Assembly (NCBI GenBank): GCA_943737045.1
Contig: CALSFV010000035.1
Coordinates: 620,001 to 684,000, forward strand
Source of the DNA: Parapristionchus giblindavisi
Taxonomy: Eukaryota; Nematoda; Chromadorea; Rhabditida; Diplogasteridae
Direction of reading: 5' to 3'
Length of the DNA: 64,000 nucleotides
Part shown: positions 12,508 to 25,348 of the stretch, piece after piece
Layout: every line of letters starts with the position of its first letter
Numbering within the stretch: the stretch's first letter is position 1
Made by a program: the position numbers and the translations under genes
Notes under the pieces: generated by a model
Databases searched by the model: none
Seen by the model: only the letters and a program-made list of their open reading frames with translations
Told to the model about the DNA's origin: nothing

Positions 12508-15500
12508 ATGTCAAACTGTAATCTTGTGTTGATTCCACAATGCCCAAAGTACAAAAGTAGCTTTCACTCTGATAAGACCAAAAGAATACCTGACATGAAA
12601 AATTTTCTGCTAGACCCAGCGTGTCATATACCAAACGAAAGAGCAAAAAATTCTGAGTATTTCGCAACGTTCCATGTTGAACAACGGCCGCTCCAGCCGA
12701 ATTAACAACATTGAACCATGCATTTTTAGCATTAAAGAATTCGTGACACGCCAATATTTAATCTAAACTTATCGTAGCATATACCACGTGAAAGAGCAAA
12801 AAATTCTGAATAATCTACACTTCAGTTCATGTCAAACTGTAATCTTGTGTTGATTCCACAATGCCCAAAGTACAAAAGTAGCTTTCACTCTGATAAGACC
12901 AAAAGAATACCTGACATGAAAAATTTTCTGCTAGACCCAGCGTATCATATACCAAACGAAAGAGCAAAAAATTCTGAGTATTTTGCAACGTTTCATGTTG
13001 AACAACGGCCGCTCCAGACGAATTAACAAAATTGAATTATACATTTTCGGCAATAAAGAATTCGTGACACGTCAATGCTTTATCGAAACTTATCGTAGCA
13101 TATACCACGTGAAAGAGCAAAAAATTCTGAATAATCTACACTTCAGTTCATGTCAAACTGTAATCTTCTGTTGATTCCACAATGTCCAAAGTACAAAAGT
13201 AGCTTTCACTCTGATAAGACCAAAAGAATACCTGACATGAAAAATTTTCTGCTAGACCCAGCGTGTCATATACCAAACGAAAGAGCAAAAAATTCTGAGT
13301 ATTTCGCAACGTTCCATGTTGAACAACGGCCGCTCCAGCCGAATTAACAACATTGAACCATGCATTTTTAGCATTAAAGAATTCGTGACACGCCAATATT
13401 TAATCTAAACTTATCGTAGCATATACCACGTGAAAGAGCAAAAAATTCTGAATAATCTACACTTCAGTTCATGTCAAACTGTAATCTTGTGTTGATTCCA
13501 CAATGCCCAAAGTACAAAAGTAGCTTTCACTCTGATAAGACCAAAAGAATACCTGACATGAAAAATTTTCTGCTAGACCCAGCGTGTCATATACCAAACG
13601 AAAGAGCAAAAAATTCTGAGTATTTTGCAACGTTCCATGTTGAACAACGGCCGCTCCAGCCGAATTAACAACATTGAACCATGCATTTTTAGCATTAAAG
13701 AATTCGTGACACACCAATATTTAATCTAAACTTATCGTAGCATATACCACGTGAAAGAGCAAAAAATTCTGAATAATCCACACTTCAGTTCATGTCAAAC
13801 TGTAATCTTGTGTTGATTCCACAATGCCCAAAGTACAAAAGTAGCTTTCACTCTGATAAGACCAAAAGAATACCTGACATGAAAAATTTTCTGCTAGACC
13901 CAGCGTGTCATATACCAAACGAAAGAGCAAAAAACTCTGAGTATTTCGCAACGTTCCATGTTGAACAACGGCCGCTCCAGCCGAATTAACAACATTGAAC
14001 CATGCATTTTTAGCATTAAAGAATTCGTGACACGCCAATATTTAATCTAAACTTATCGTAGCATATACCACGTGAAAGAGCAAAAAATTTTGAATAATCT
14101 ACACTTCAGTTCATGTCAAACTGTAATCTTGTGTTGATTCCACAATGCCCAAAGTACAAAAGTAGCTTTCACTCTGATAAGACCAAAAGAATACCTGACA
14201 TGAAAAATTTTCTGCTAGACCCAGCGTATCATATACCAAACGAAAGAGCAAAAAATTCTGAGTATTTTGCAACGTTTCATGTTGAACAACGGCCGCTCCA
14301 GCCGAATTAACAAAATTGAATTATGCATTTTCGGCAATAAAGAATTCGTGACACGTCAATGCTTTATCGAAACTTATCGTAGCATATACCACGTGAAAGA
14401 GCAAAAAATTCTGAATAATCTACACTTCAATTCATGTCAAACTGTAATCTTCTGTTGATTCCACAATGTCCAAAGTACAAAAGTAGCTTTCACTCTGATA
14501 AGACCAAAAGAATACCTGACATGAAAAATTTTCTGCTAGACCCAGCGTGTCATATACCAAACGAAAGAGCAAAAAATTCTGAGTATTTTGCAACGTTCCA
14601 TGTTGAACAACGGCCGCTCCAGCAGAATTAACAACATTGAACCATGCATTTTTAGCATTAAAGAATTCGTGACACGCCAATATTTAATCTAAACTTATCG
14701 TAGCATATACCACGTGAAAGAGCAAAAAATTCTGAATAATCTACACTTCAGTTCATGTCAAACTGTAATCTTGTGTTGATTCCACAATGCCCAAAGTACA
14801 AAAGTAGCTTTCACTCTGATAAGACCAAAAGAATACCTGACATGAAAAATTTTCTGCTAGACCCAGCGTGTCATATACCAAACGAAAGAGCAAAAAATTC
14901 TGAGTATTTTGCAACGTTCCATGTTGAACAACGGCCGCTCCAGCCGAATTAACAACATTGAACCATGCATTTTTAGCATTAAAGAATTCGTGACACGCCA
15001 ATATTTAATCTAAACTTATCGTAGCATATACCACGTGAAAGAGCAAAAAATTCTGAATAATCTACACTTCAGTTCATGTCAAACTGTAATCTTGTGTTGA
15101 TTCCACAATGCCCAAAGTACAAAAGTAGCTTTCACTCTGATAAGACCAAAGGAATACCTGACATGAAAAATTTTCTGCTAGACCCAGCGTGTCATATACC
15201 AAACGAAAGAGCAAAAAATTCTGAGTATTTCGCAACGTTCCATGTTGAACAACGGCCGCTCCAGCCGAATTAACAACATTGAACCATGCATTTTTAGCAT
15301 TAAAGAATTCGTGACACGCCAATATTTAATCTAAACTTATCGTAGCATATACCACGTGAAAGAGCAAAAAATTCTGAATAATCTACACTTCAGTTCATGT
15401 CAAACTGTAATCTTGTGTTGATTCCACAATGCCCAAAGTACAAAAGTAGCTTTCACTCTGATAAGACCAAAAGAATACCTGACATGAAAAATTTTCTGCT

Positions 15501-16681
15501 AGACCCAGCGTATCATATACCAAACGAAAGAGCAAAAAATTCTGAGTATTTTGCAACGTTTCATGTTGAACAACGGCCGCTCCAGCCGAATTAACAAAAT
15601 TGAATTATGCCTTTTCGGCAAAAAAAGAATTCGTGACACGTCAATGCTTTATCGAAACTTATCGTAGCATATACCACGTGAAAGAGCAAAAAATTCTGAA
15701 TAATCTACACTTCAGTTCATGTCAAACTGTAATCTTCTGTTGATTCCACAATGTCCAAAGTACAAAAGTAGCTTTCACTCTGATAAGACCAAAAGAATAC
15801 CTGACATGAAAAATTTTCTGCTAGACCCAGCGTGTCATATACCAAACGAAAGAGCAAAAAATTCTGAGTATTTTGCAACGTTCCATGTTGAACAACGGCC
15901 GCTCCAGCCGAATTAACAACATTGAACCATGCTTTTTTAGCATTAAAGAATTCGTGACACGCCAATATTTAATCTAAACTTATCGTAGCATATACCACGT
16001 GAAAGAGCAAAAAATTCTGAATAATCTACACTTCAGTTCATGTCAAACTGTAATCTTGTGTTGATTCCACAATGCCCAAAGTACAAAAGTAGCTTTCACT
16101 CTGATAAGACCAAAAGAATACCTGACATGAAAAATTTTCTGCTAGACCCAGCGTGTCATATACCAAACGAAAGAGCAAAAAATTCTGAGTATTTCGCAAC
16201 GTTCCATGTTGAACAACGGCCGCTCCAGCCGAATTAACAACATTGAACCATGCATTTTTAGCATTAAAGAATTCGTGACACGCCAATATTTAATCTAAAC
16301 TTATCGTAGCATATACCACGTGAAAGAGCAAAAAATTCTGAATAATCTACACTTCAGTTCATGTCAAACTGTAATCTTGTGTTGATTCCACAATGCCCAA
16401 AGTACAAAAGTAGCTTTCACTCTGATAAGACCAAAAGAATACCTGACATGAAAAATTTTCTGCTAGACCCAGCGTGTCATATACCAAACGAAAGAGCAAA
16501 AAATTCTGAGTATTTTGCAACGTTCCATGTTGAACAACGGCCGCTCCAGCCGAATTAACAACATTGAACCATGCATTTTTAGCATTAAAGAATTCGTGAC
16601 ACGCCAATATTTAATCTAAACTTATCGTAGCATATACCACGTGAAAGAGCAAAAAATTCTGAATAATCTACACTTCAGTTC

Positions 16682-19600
16682 ATGTCAAACTGTAATCTTG
16701 TGTTGATTCCACAATGCCCAAAGTACAAAAGTAGCTTTCACTCTGATAAGACCAAAAGAATACCTGACATGAAAAATTTTCTGCTAGACCCAGCGTATCA
16801 TATACCAAACGAAAGAGCAAAAAATTCTGAGTATTTTGCAACGTTTCATGTTGAACAACGGCCGCTCCAGCCGAATTAACAAAATTGAATTATGCCTTTT
16901 CGGCAATAAAGAATTCGTGACACGTCAATGCTTTATCGAAACTTATCGTAGCATATACCACGTGAAAGAGCAAAAAATTCTGAATAATCTACACTTCAAT
17001 TCATGTCAAACTGTAATCTTCTGTTGATTCCACAATGTCCAAAGTACAAAAGTAGCTTTCACTCTGATAAGACCAAAAGAATACCTGACATGAAAAATTT
17101 TCTGCTAGACCCAGCGTGTCATATACCAAACGAAAGACCAAAAAATTCTGAGTATTTTGCAACGTTCCATGTTGAACAACGGCCGCTCCAGCCGAATTAA
17201 CAACATTGAACCATGCATTTTTAGCATTAAAGAATTCGTGACACGCCAATATTTAATCTAAACTTATCGTAGCAGATACCACGTGAAAGAGCAAAAAATT
17301 CTGAATAATCTACACTTCAGTTCATGTCAAACTGTAATCTTGTGTTGATTCCACAATGCCCAAAGTACAAAAGTAGCTTTCACTCTGATAAGACCAAAAG
17401 AATACCTGACATGAAAAATTTTCTGCTAGACCCAGCGTGTCATATACCAAACGAAAGAGCAAAAAATTCTGAGTATTTCGCAACGTTCCATGTTGAACAA
17501 CGGCCGCTCCAGCCGAATTAACAACATTGAACCATGCATTTTTAGCATTAAAGAATTCGTGACACGCCAATATTTAATCTAAACTTATCGTAGCATATAC
17601 CACGTGAAAGAGCAAAAAATTCTGAATAATCTACACTTCAGTTCATGTCAAACTGTAATCTTGTGTTGATTCCACAATGCCCAAAGTACAAAAGTAGCTT
17701 TCACTCTGATAAGACCAAAAGAATACCTGACATGAAAAATTTTCTGCTAGACCCAGCGTATCATATACCAAACGAAAGAGCAAAAAATTCTGAGTATTTT
17801 GCAACGTTTCATGTTGAACAACGGCCGCTCCAGCCGAATTAACAAAATTGAATTATGCCTTTTCGGCAATAAAGAATTCGTGACACGTCAATGCTTTATC
17901 GAAACTTATCGTAGCATATACCACGTGAAAGAGCAAAAAATTCTGAATAATCTACACTTCAGTTCATGTCAAACTGTAATCTTCTGTTGATTCCACAATG
18001 TCCAAAGTACAAAAGTAGCTTTCACTCTGATAAGACCAAAAGAATACCTGACATGAAAAATTTTCTGCTAGACCCAGCGTGTCATATACCAAACGAAAGA
18101 GCAAAAAATTCTGAGTATTTTGCAACGTTCCATGTTGAACAACGGCCGCTCCAGCCGAATTAACAACATTGAACCATGCATTTTTAGCATTAAAGAATTC
18201 GTGACACGCCAATATTTAATCTAAACTTATCGTAGCATATACCACGTGAAAGAGCAAAAAATTCTGAATAATATACACTTCAGTTCATGTCAAACTGTAA
18301 TCTTGTGTTGATTCCACAATGCCCAAAGTACAAAAGTAGCTTTCACTCTGATAAGACCAAAAGAATACCTGACATGAAAAATTTTCTGCTAGACCCAGCG
18401 TATCATATACCAAACGAAAGAGCAAAAAATTCTGAGTATTTTGCAACGTTTCATGTTGAACAACGGCCGCTCCAGCCGAATTAACAAAATTGAATTATGC
18501 ATTTTCGGCAATAAAGAATTCGTGACACGTCAATGCTTTATCGAAACTTATCGTAGCATATACCACGTGAAAGAGCAAAAAATTCTGAATAATCTACACT
18601 TCAGTTCATGTCAAACTGTAATCTTCTGTTGATTCCACAATGTCCAAAGTACAAAAGTAGCTTTCACTCTGATAAGACCAAAAGAATACCTGACATGAAA
18701 AATTTTCTGCTAGGCCCAGCGTGTCATATACCAAACGAAAGAGCAAAAAATTCTGAGTATTTCGCAACGTTCCATGTTGAACAACGGCCGCTCCAGCCGA
18801 ATTAACAACATTGAACCATGCATTTTTAGCATTAAAGAATTCGTGACACGCCAATATTTAATCTAAACTTATCGTAGCATATACCACGTGAAAGAGCAAA
18901 AAATTCTGAATAATCTACACTTCAGTTCATGTCAAACTGTAATCTTGTGTTGATTCCACAATGCCCAAAGTACAAAAGTAGCTTTCACTCTGATAAGACC
19001 AAAAGAATACCTGACATGAAAAATTTTCTGCTAGACCCAGCGTATCATATACCAAACGAAAGAGCAAAAAATTCTGAGTATTTTGCAACGTTTCATGTTG
19101 AACAACGGCCGCTCCAGCCGAATTAACAAAATTGAATTATGCCTTTTCGGCAATAAAGAATTCGTGACACGTCAATGCTTTATCGAAACTTATCGTAGCA
19201 TATACCACGTGAAAGAGCAAAAAATTCTGAATAATCTACACTTCAATTCATGTCAAACTGTAATCTTCTGTTGATTCCACAATGTCCAAAGTACAAAAGT
19301 AGCTTTCACTCTGATAAGACCAAAAGAATACCTGACATGAAAAATTTTCTGCTAGACCCAGCGTGTCATATACCAAACGAAAGACCAAAAAATTCTGAGT
19401 ATTTTGCAACGTTCCATGTTGAACAACGGCCGCTCCAGCCGAATTAACAACATTGAACCATGCATTTTTAGCATTAAAGAATTCGTGACACGCCAATATT
19501 TAATCTAAACTTATCGTAGCATATACCACGTGAAAGAGCAAAAAATTCTGAATAATCTACACTTCAGTTCATGTCAAACTGTAATCTTGTGTTGATTCCA

Positions 19601-20533
19601 CAATGCCCAAAGTACAAAAGTAGCTTTCACTCTGATAAGACCAAAAGAATACCTGACATGAAAAATTTTCTGCTAGACCCAGCGTGTCATATACCAAACG
19701 AAAGAGCAAAAAATTCTGAGTATTTCGCAACGTTCCATGTTGAACAACGGCCGCTCCAGCCGAATTAACAACATTGAACCATGCATTTTTAGCATTAAAG
19801 AATTCGTGACACGCCAATATTTAATCTAAACTTATCGTAGCATATACCACGTGAAAGAGCAAAAAATTCTGAATAATCTACACTTCAGTTCATGTCAAAC
19901 TGTAATCTTGTGTTGATTCCACAATGCCCAAAGTACAAAAGTAGCTTTCACTCTGATAAGACCAAAAGAATACCTGACATGAAAAATTTTCTGCTAGACC
20001 CAGCGTATCATATACCAAACGAAAGAGCAAAAAATTCTGAGTATTTTGCAACGTTTCATGTTGAACAACGGCCGCTCCAGCCGAATTAACAAAATTGAAT
20101 TATGCCTTTTCGGCAATAAAGAATTCGTGACACGTCAATGCTTTATCGAAACTTATCGTAGCATATACCACGTGAAAGAGCAAAAAATTCTGAATAATCT
20201 ACACTTCAGTTCATGTCAAACTGTAATCTTCTGTTGATTCCACAATGTCCAAAGTACAAAAGTAGCTTTCACTCTGATAAGACCAAAAGAATACCTGACA
20301 TGAAAAATTTTCTGCTAGACCCAGCGTGTCATATACCAAACGAAAGAGCAAAAAATTCTGAGTATTTTGCAACGTTCCATGTTGAACAACGGCCGCTCCA
20401 GCCGAATTAACAACATTGAACCATGCATTTTTAGCATTAAAGAATTCGTGACACGCCAATATTTAATCTAAACTTATCGTAGCATATACCACGTGAAAGA
20501 GCAAAAAATTCTGAATAATATACACTTCAGTTC
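16682..20533 (+). repeat. Five-monomer block copied 2247 bp apart
   Basis: Monomers at 16682, 17003, 17324, 17645 and 17966 correspond to 18929, 19250, 19571, 19892 and 20213, a spacing of 7 x 321. Shared rare markers are ATGCCTTTTCGG in the B monomers, AAAGACCAAAAA in the first C (near 17137 and 19384) and AATAATATACAC at the end of the second C (near 18268 and 20515). A private change, GTAGCAGATACC near 17271, is absent from the second copy. Confidence 0.8.
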
Positions 20534-23500
20534 ATTTCAAACTGTAATCTTGTGTTGATTCCACAATGCCCAAAGTACAAAAGTAGCTTTCACTCTGATA
20601 AGACCAAAAGAATACCTGACATGAAAAATTTTCTGCTAGACCCAGCGTATCATATACCAAACGAAAGAGCAAAAAATTCTGAGTATTTCGCAACGTTCCA
20701 TGTTGAACAACGGCCGCTCCAGCCGAATTAACAACATTGAACCATGCATTTTTAGCATTAAAGAATTCGTGACACGCCAATATTTAATCTAAACTTATCG
20801 TAGCATATACCACGTGAAAGAGCAAAAAATTCTGAATAATCTACACTTCAGTTCATGTCAAACTGTAATCTTGTGTTGATTCCACAATGCCCAAAGTACA
20901 AAAGTAGCTTTCACTCTGATAAGACCAAAAGAATACCTGACATGAAAAATTTTCTGCTAGACCCAGCGTATCATATACCAAACGAAAGAGCAAAAAATTC
21001 TGAGTATTTTGCAACGTTTCATGTTGAACAACGGCCGCTCCAGCCGAATTAACAAAATTGAATTATGCATTTTCGGCAATAAAGAATTCGTGACACGTCA
21101 ATGCTTTATCGAAACTTATCGTAGCATATACCACGTGAAAGAGCAAAAAATTCTGAATAATCTACACTTCAGTTCATGTCAAACTGTAATCTTCTGTTGA
21201 TTCCACAATGTCCAAAGTACAAAAGTAGCTTTCACTCTGATAAGACCAAAAGAATACCTGACATGAAAAATTTTCTGCTAGACCCAGCGTGTCATATACC
21301 AAACGAAAGAGCAAAAAATTCTGAGTATTTTGCAACGTTCCATGTTGAACAACGGCCGCTCCAGCCGAATTAACAACATTGAACCATGCATTTTTAGCAT
21401 TAAAGAATTCGTGACACGCCAATATTTAATCTAAACTTATCGTAGCATATACCACGTGAAAGAGCAAAAAATTCTGAATAATCTACACTTCAGTTCATGT
21501 CAAACTGTAATCGTGTGCTGATTCCACAAAGCCCAAAATACAAAAGTAGCTTTCACTCTGATAAGACCAAAAGAATACCTGACACGAAAAATTTTCTGCT
21601 AGACTCAGCGTGTCATATACCAAACGAAAGAGCAAAAAATTCTGAGTATTTTGCAACGTTTCATGTTGAACAACGGCCGCTCCAGCCTAATTAACAAAAT
21701 TGAATTATGCATTTTCGGCAATAAAGAATTCGTGACACGTCAATGCTTTATCGAAACTTATCGTAGCATATACCACGTGAAAGAGCAAAAAATTCTGAAT
21801 AATCTACACTTCAGTTCATGTCAAACTGTAATCTTGTGTTGATTCCACAATGCCCAAAGTACAAAAGTAGCTTTCACTCTGATAAGACCAAAAGAATACC
21901 TGACATGAAAAATTTTCTGCTAGACCCAGCGTGTCATATACCAAACGAAAGAGCAAAAAATTCTGAGTATTTTGCAACGTTCCATGTTGAACAACGGCCG
22001 CTCCAGCCGAATTAACAACATTGAACCATGCATTTTTAGCATTAAAGAATTCGTGACACGCCAATATTTAATCTAAACTTATCGTAGCATATACCACGTG
22101 AAAGAGCAAAAAATTCTGAATAATCTACACTTCAGTTCATGTCAAACTGTAATCTTGTGTTGATTCCACAATGCCCAAAGTACAAAAGTAGCTTTCACTC
22201 TGATAAGACCAAAAGAATACCTGACATGAAAAATTTTCTGCTAGACCCAGCGTGTCATATACCAAACGAAAGAGCAAAAAATTCTGAGTATTTCGCAACG
22301 TTCCATGTTGAACAACGGCCGCTCCAGCCGAATTAACAACATTGAACCATGCATTTTTAGCATTAAAGAATTCGTGACACGCCAATATTTAATCTAAACT
22401 TATCGTAGCATATACCACGTGAAAGAGCAAAAAATTCTGAATAATCTACACTTCAGTTCATGTCAAACTGTAATCTTGTGTTGATTCCACAATGCCCAAA
22501 GTACAAAAGTAGCTTTCACTCTGATAAGACCAAAAGAATACCTGACATGAAAAATTTTCTGCTAGACCCAGCGTATCATATACCAAACGAAAGAGCAAAA
22601 AATTCTGAGTATTTTGCAACGTTTCATGTTGAACAACGGCCGCTCCAGCCGAATTAACAAAATTGAATTATGCCTTTTCGGCAATAAAGAATTCGTGACA
22701 CGTCAATGCTTTATCGAAACTTATCGTAGCATATACCACGTGAAAGAGCAAAAAATTCTGAATAATCTACACTTCAGTTCATGTCAAACTGTAATCTTCT
22801 GTTGATTCCACAATGTCCAAAGTACAAAAGTAGCTTTCACTCTGATAAGACCAAAAGAATACCTGACATGAAAAATTTTCTGCTAGACCCAGCGTGTCAT
22901 ATACCAAACGAAAGAGCAAAAAATTCTGAGTATTTTGCAACGTTCCATGTTGAACAACGGCCGCTCCAGCCGAATTAACAACATTGAACCATGCATTTTT
23001 AGCATTAAAGAATTCGTGACACGCCAATATTTAATCTAAACTTATCGTAGCATATACCACGTGAAAGAGCAAAAAATTCTGAATAATATACACTTCAGTT
23101 CATTTCAAACTGTAATCTTGTGTTGATTCCACAATGCCCAAAGTACAAAAGTAGCTTTCACTCTGATAAGACCAAAAGAATACCTGACATGAAAAATTTT
23201 CTGCTAGACCCAGCGTATCATATACCAAACGAAAGAGCAAAAAATTCTGAGTATTTCGCAACGTTCCATGTTGAACAACGGCCGCTCCAGCCGAATTAAC
23301 AACATTGAACCATGCATTTTTAGCATTAAAGAATTCGTGACACGCCAATATTTAATCTAAACTTATCGTAGCATATACCACGTGAAAGAGCAAAAAATTC
23401 TGAATAATCTACACTTCAGTTCATGTCAAACTGTAATCTTGTGTTGATTCCACAATGCCCAAAGTACAAAAGTAGCTTTCACTCTGATAAGACCAAAAGA

Positions 23501-24600
23501 ATACCTGACATGAAAAATTTTCTGCTAGACCCAGCGTGTCATATACCAAACGAAAGAGCAAAAAATTCTGAGTATTTTGCAACGTTTCATGTTGAACAAC
23601 GGCCGCTCCAGCCGAATTAACAAAATTGAATTATGCATTTTCGGCAATAAAGAATTCGTGACACGTCAATGCTTTATCGAAACTTATCGTAGCATATACC
23701 ACGTGAAAGAGCAAAAAATTCTGAATAATCTACACTTCAGTTCATGTCAAACTGTAATCTTCTGTTGATTCCACAATGTCCAAAGTACAAAAGTAGCTTT
23801 CACTCTGATAAGACCAAAAGAATACCTGACATGAAAAATTTTCTGCTAGACCCAGCGTGTCATATACCAAACGAAAGAGCAAAAAATTCTGAGTATTTTG
23901 CAACGTTCCATGTTGAACAACGGCCGCTCCAGCCGAATTAACAACATTGAACCATGCATTTTTAGCATTAAAGAATTCGTGACACGCCAATATTTAATCT
24001 AAACTTATCGTAGCATATACCACGTGAAAGAGCAAAAAATTCTGAATAATCTACACTTCAGTTCATGTCAAACTGTAATCGTGTGCTGATTCCACAAAGC
24101 CCAAAATACAAAAGTAGCTTTCACTCTGATAAGACCAAAAGAATACCTGACACGAAAAATTTTCTGCTAGACTCAGCGTGTCATATACCAAACGAAAGAG
24201 CAAAAAATTCTGAGTATTTTGCAACGTTTCATGTTGAACAACGGCCGCTCCAGCCTAATTAACAAAATTGAATTATGCATTTTCGGCAATAAAGAATTCG
24301 TGACACGTCAATGCTTTATCGAAACTTATCGTAGCATATACCACGTGAAAGAGCAAAAAATTCTGAATAATCTACACTTCAGTTCATGTCAAACTGTAAT
24401 CTTGTGTTGATTCCACAATGCCCAAAGTACAAAAGTAGCTTTCACTCTGATAAGACCAAAAGAATACCTGACATGAAAAATTTTCTGCTAGACCCAGCGT
24501 GTCATATACCAAACGAAAGAGCAAAAAATTCTGAGTATTTTGCAACGTTCCATGTTGAACAACGGCCGCTCCAGCCGAATTAACAACATTGAACCATGCA
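19571..24600 (+). repeat. Tandem duplication of 8 monomers (2568 bp)
   Basis: Monomers from 19571 and from 22139 match in order: A, B, C, A-prime, B, C, D, A. The clearest marker is the A-prime monomer, whose start reads CAGTTCATTTCAAAC (near 20530 and 23098) instead of CAGTTCATGTCAAAC and is preceded by AATAATATACAC. The D sub-variant AATCGTGTGCTG also recurs (21497 and 24065). The second copy differs at 23423, which has GCGTGTCAT where the first has GCGTATCAT. It ends within the mosaic monomer at 24386. Confidence 0.8.
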
Positions 24601-24706
24601 TTTTTAGCATTAAAGAATTCGTGACACGTCAATGCTTTATCGAAACTTATCGTAGCATATACCACGTGAAAGAGCAAAAAATTCTGAATAATCTACACTT
24701 CAGTTC
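24386..24706 (+). repeat. Mosaic monomer: n-type changing to y-type at the EcoRI/dyad core
   Basis: The unit has A-type markers through CAACATTGAACC and TTTTTAGCATTAAAG, then after GAATTCGTGACACG switches to TCAATGCTTTATCG, the y-type end. The switch lies between about 24607 and 24628. The junction also removes the stop that normally ends the antisense frame, giving a 97-codon instead of an 82-codon frame. That is a by-product of the mosaic and not evidence of a gene. Confidence 0.8.
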
Positions 24707-25348
24707 ATGTCAAACAGTAATCTTGTGCTGATTCCACAAAGCCCAAAATACAAAAGTAGCTTTCACTCTGATAAGACCAAAAGAATACCTGACATGAAAA
24801 ATTTTCTGCTAGACCCAGCGTGTCATATACCAAACGAAAGAGCAAAAAATTCTGAGTATTTTGCAACGTTCCATGTTGAACAACGGCCGCTCCAGCCGAA
24901 TTAACAACATTGAACCATGCATTTTTAGCGTTAAAGAATTCGTGACACGCCAATATTTAATCTAAACTTATCGTAGCATATACCACGTGAAAGAGCAAAA
25001 AATTCTGAATAATCTACACTTCAGTTCATGTCAAACTGTAATCTTGCGCTGATTCCACAAAGCCCAAAATACAAAAGTAGCTTTCACTCTGATAAGACCA
25101 AAAGAATACCTGACACGAAAAATTTTCTGCTAGACTCAGCGTGTCATATACCAAACGAAAGAGCAAAAAATTCTGAGTATTTTGCAACGTTTCATGTTGA
25201 ACAACGGCCGCTCCAGCCTAATTAACAAAATTGAATTATGCATTTTCGGCAATAAAGAATTCGTGACACGTCAATGCTTTATCGAAACTTATCGTAGCAT
25301 ATACCACGTGAAAGAGCAAAAAATTCTGAATAATCTACACTTCAGTTC

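Larger units (their letters stand above)
3199..21496 (+). repeat. Domain II: C-A(0 to 2)-B units without type D
   Basis: Reading monomers in order, this stretch divides into units that start with C and end with B and differ only in the number of A monomers between. CAAB units start at 3199, 4483, 6730, 9619, 10903, 13150, 14434 and 15719. CAB units start at 5767, 8656, 12187, 17003, 19250 and 20213. CB units start at 8014, 17966 and 18608. The last C of the domain is at 21176. Sub-variant markers (GCTTTTTTAGC, TAGGCCCAG, AAAAAAGTCTGAG, AAAGACCAAAAA) move together in blocks, which shows that multi-monomer segments were copied as units. Confidence 0.85.
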
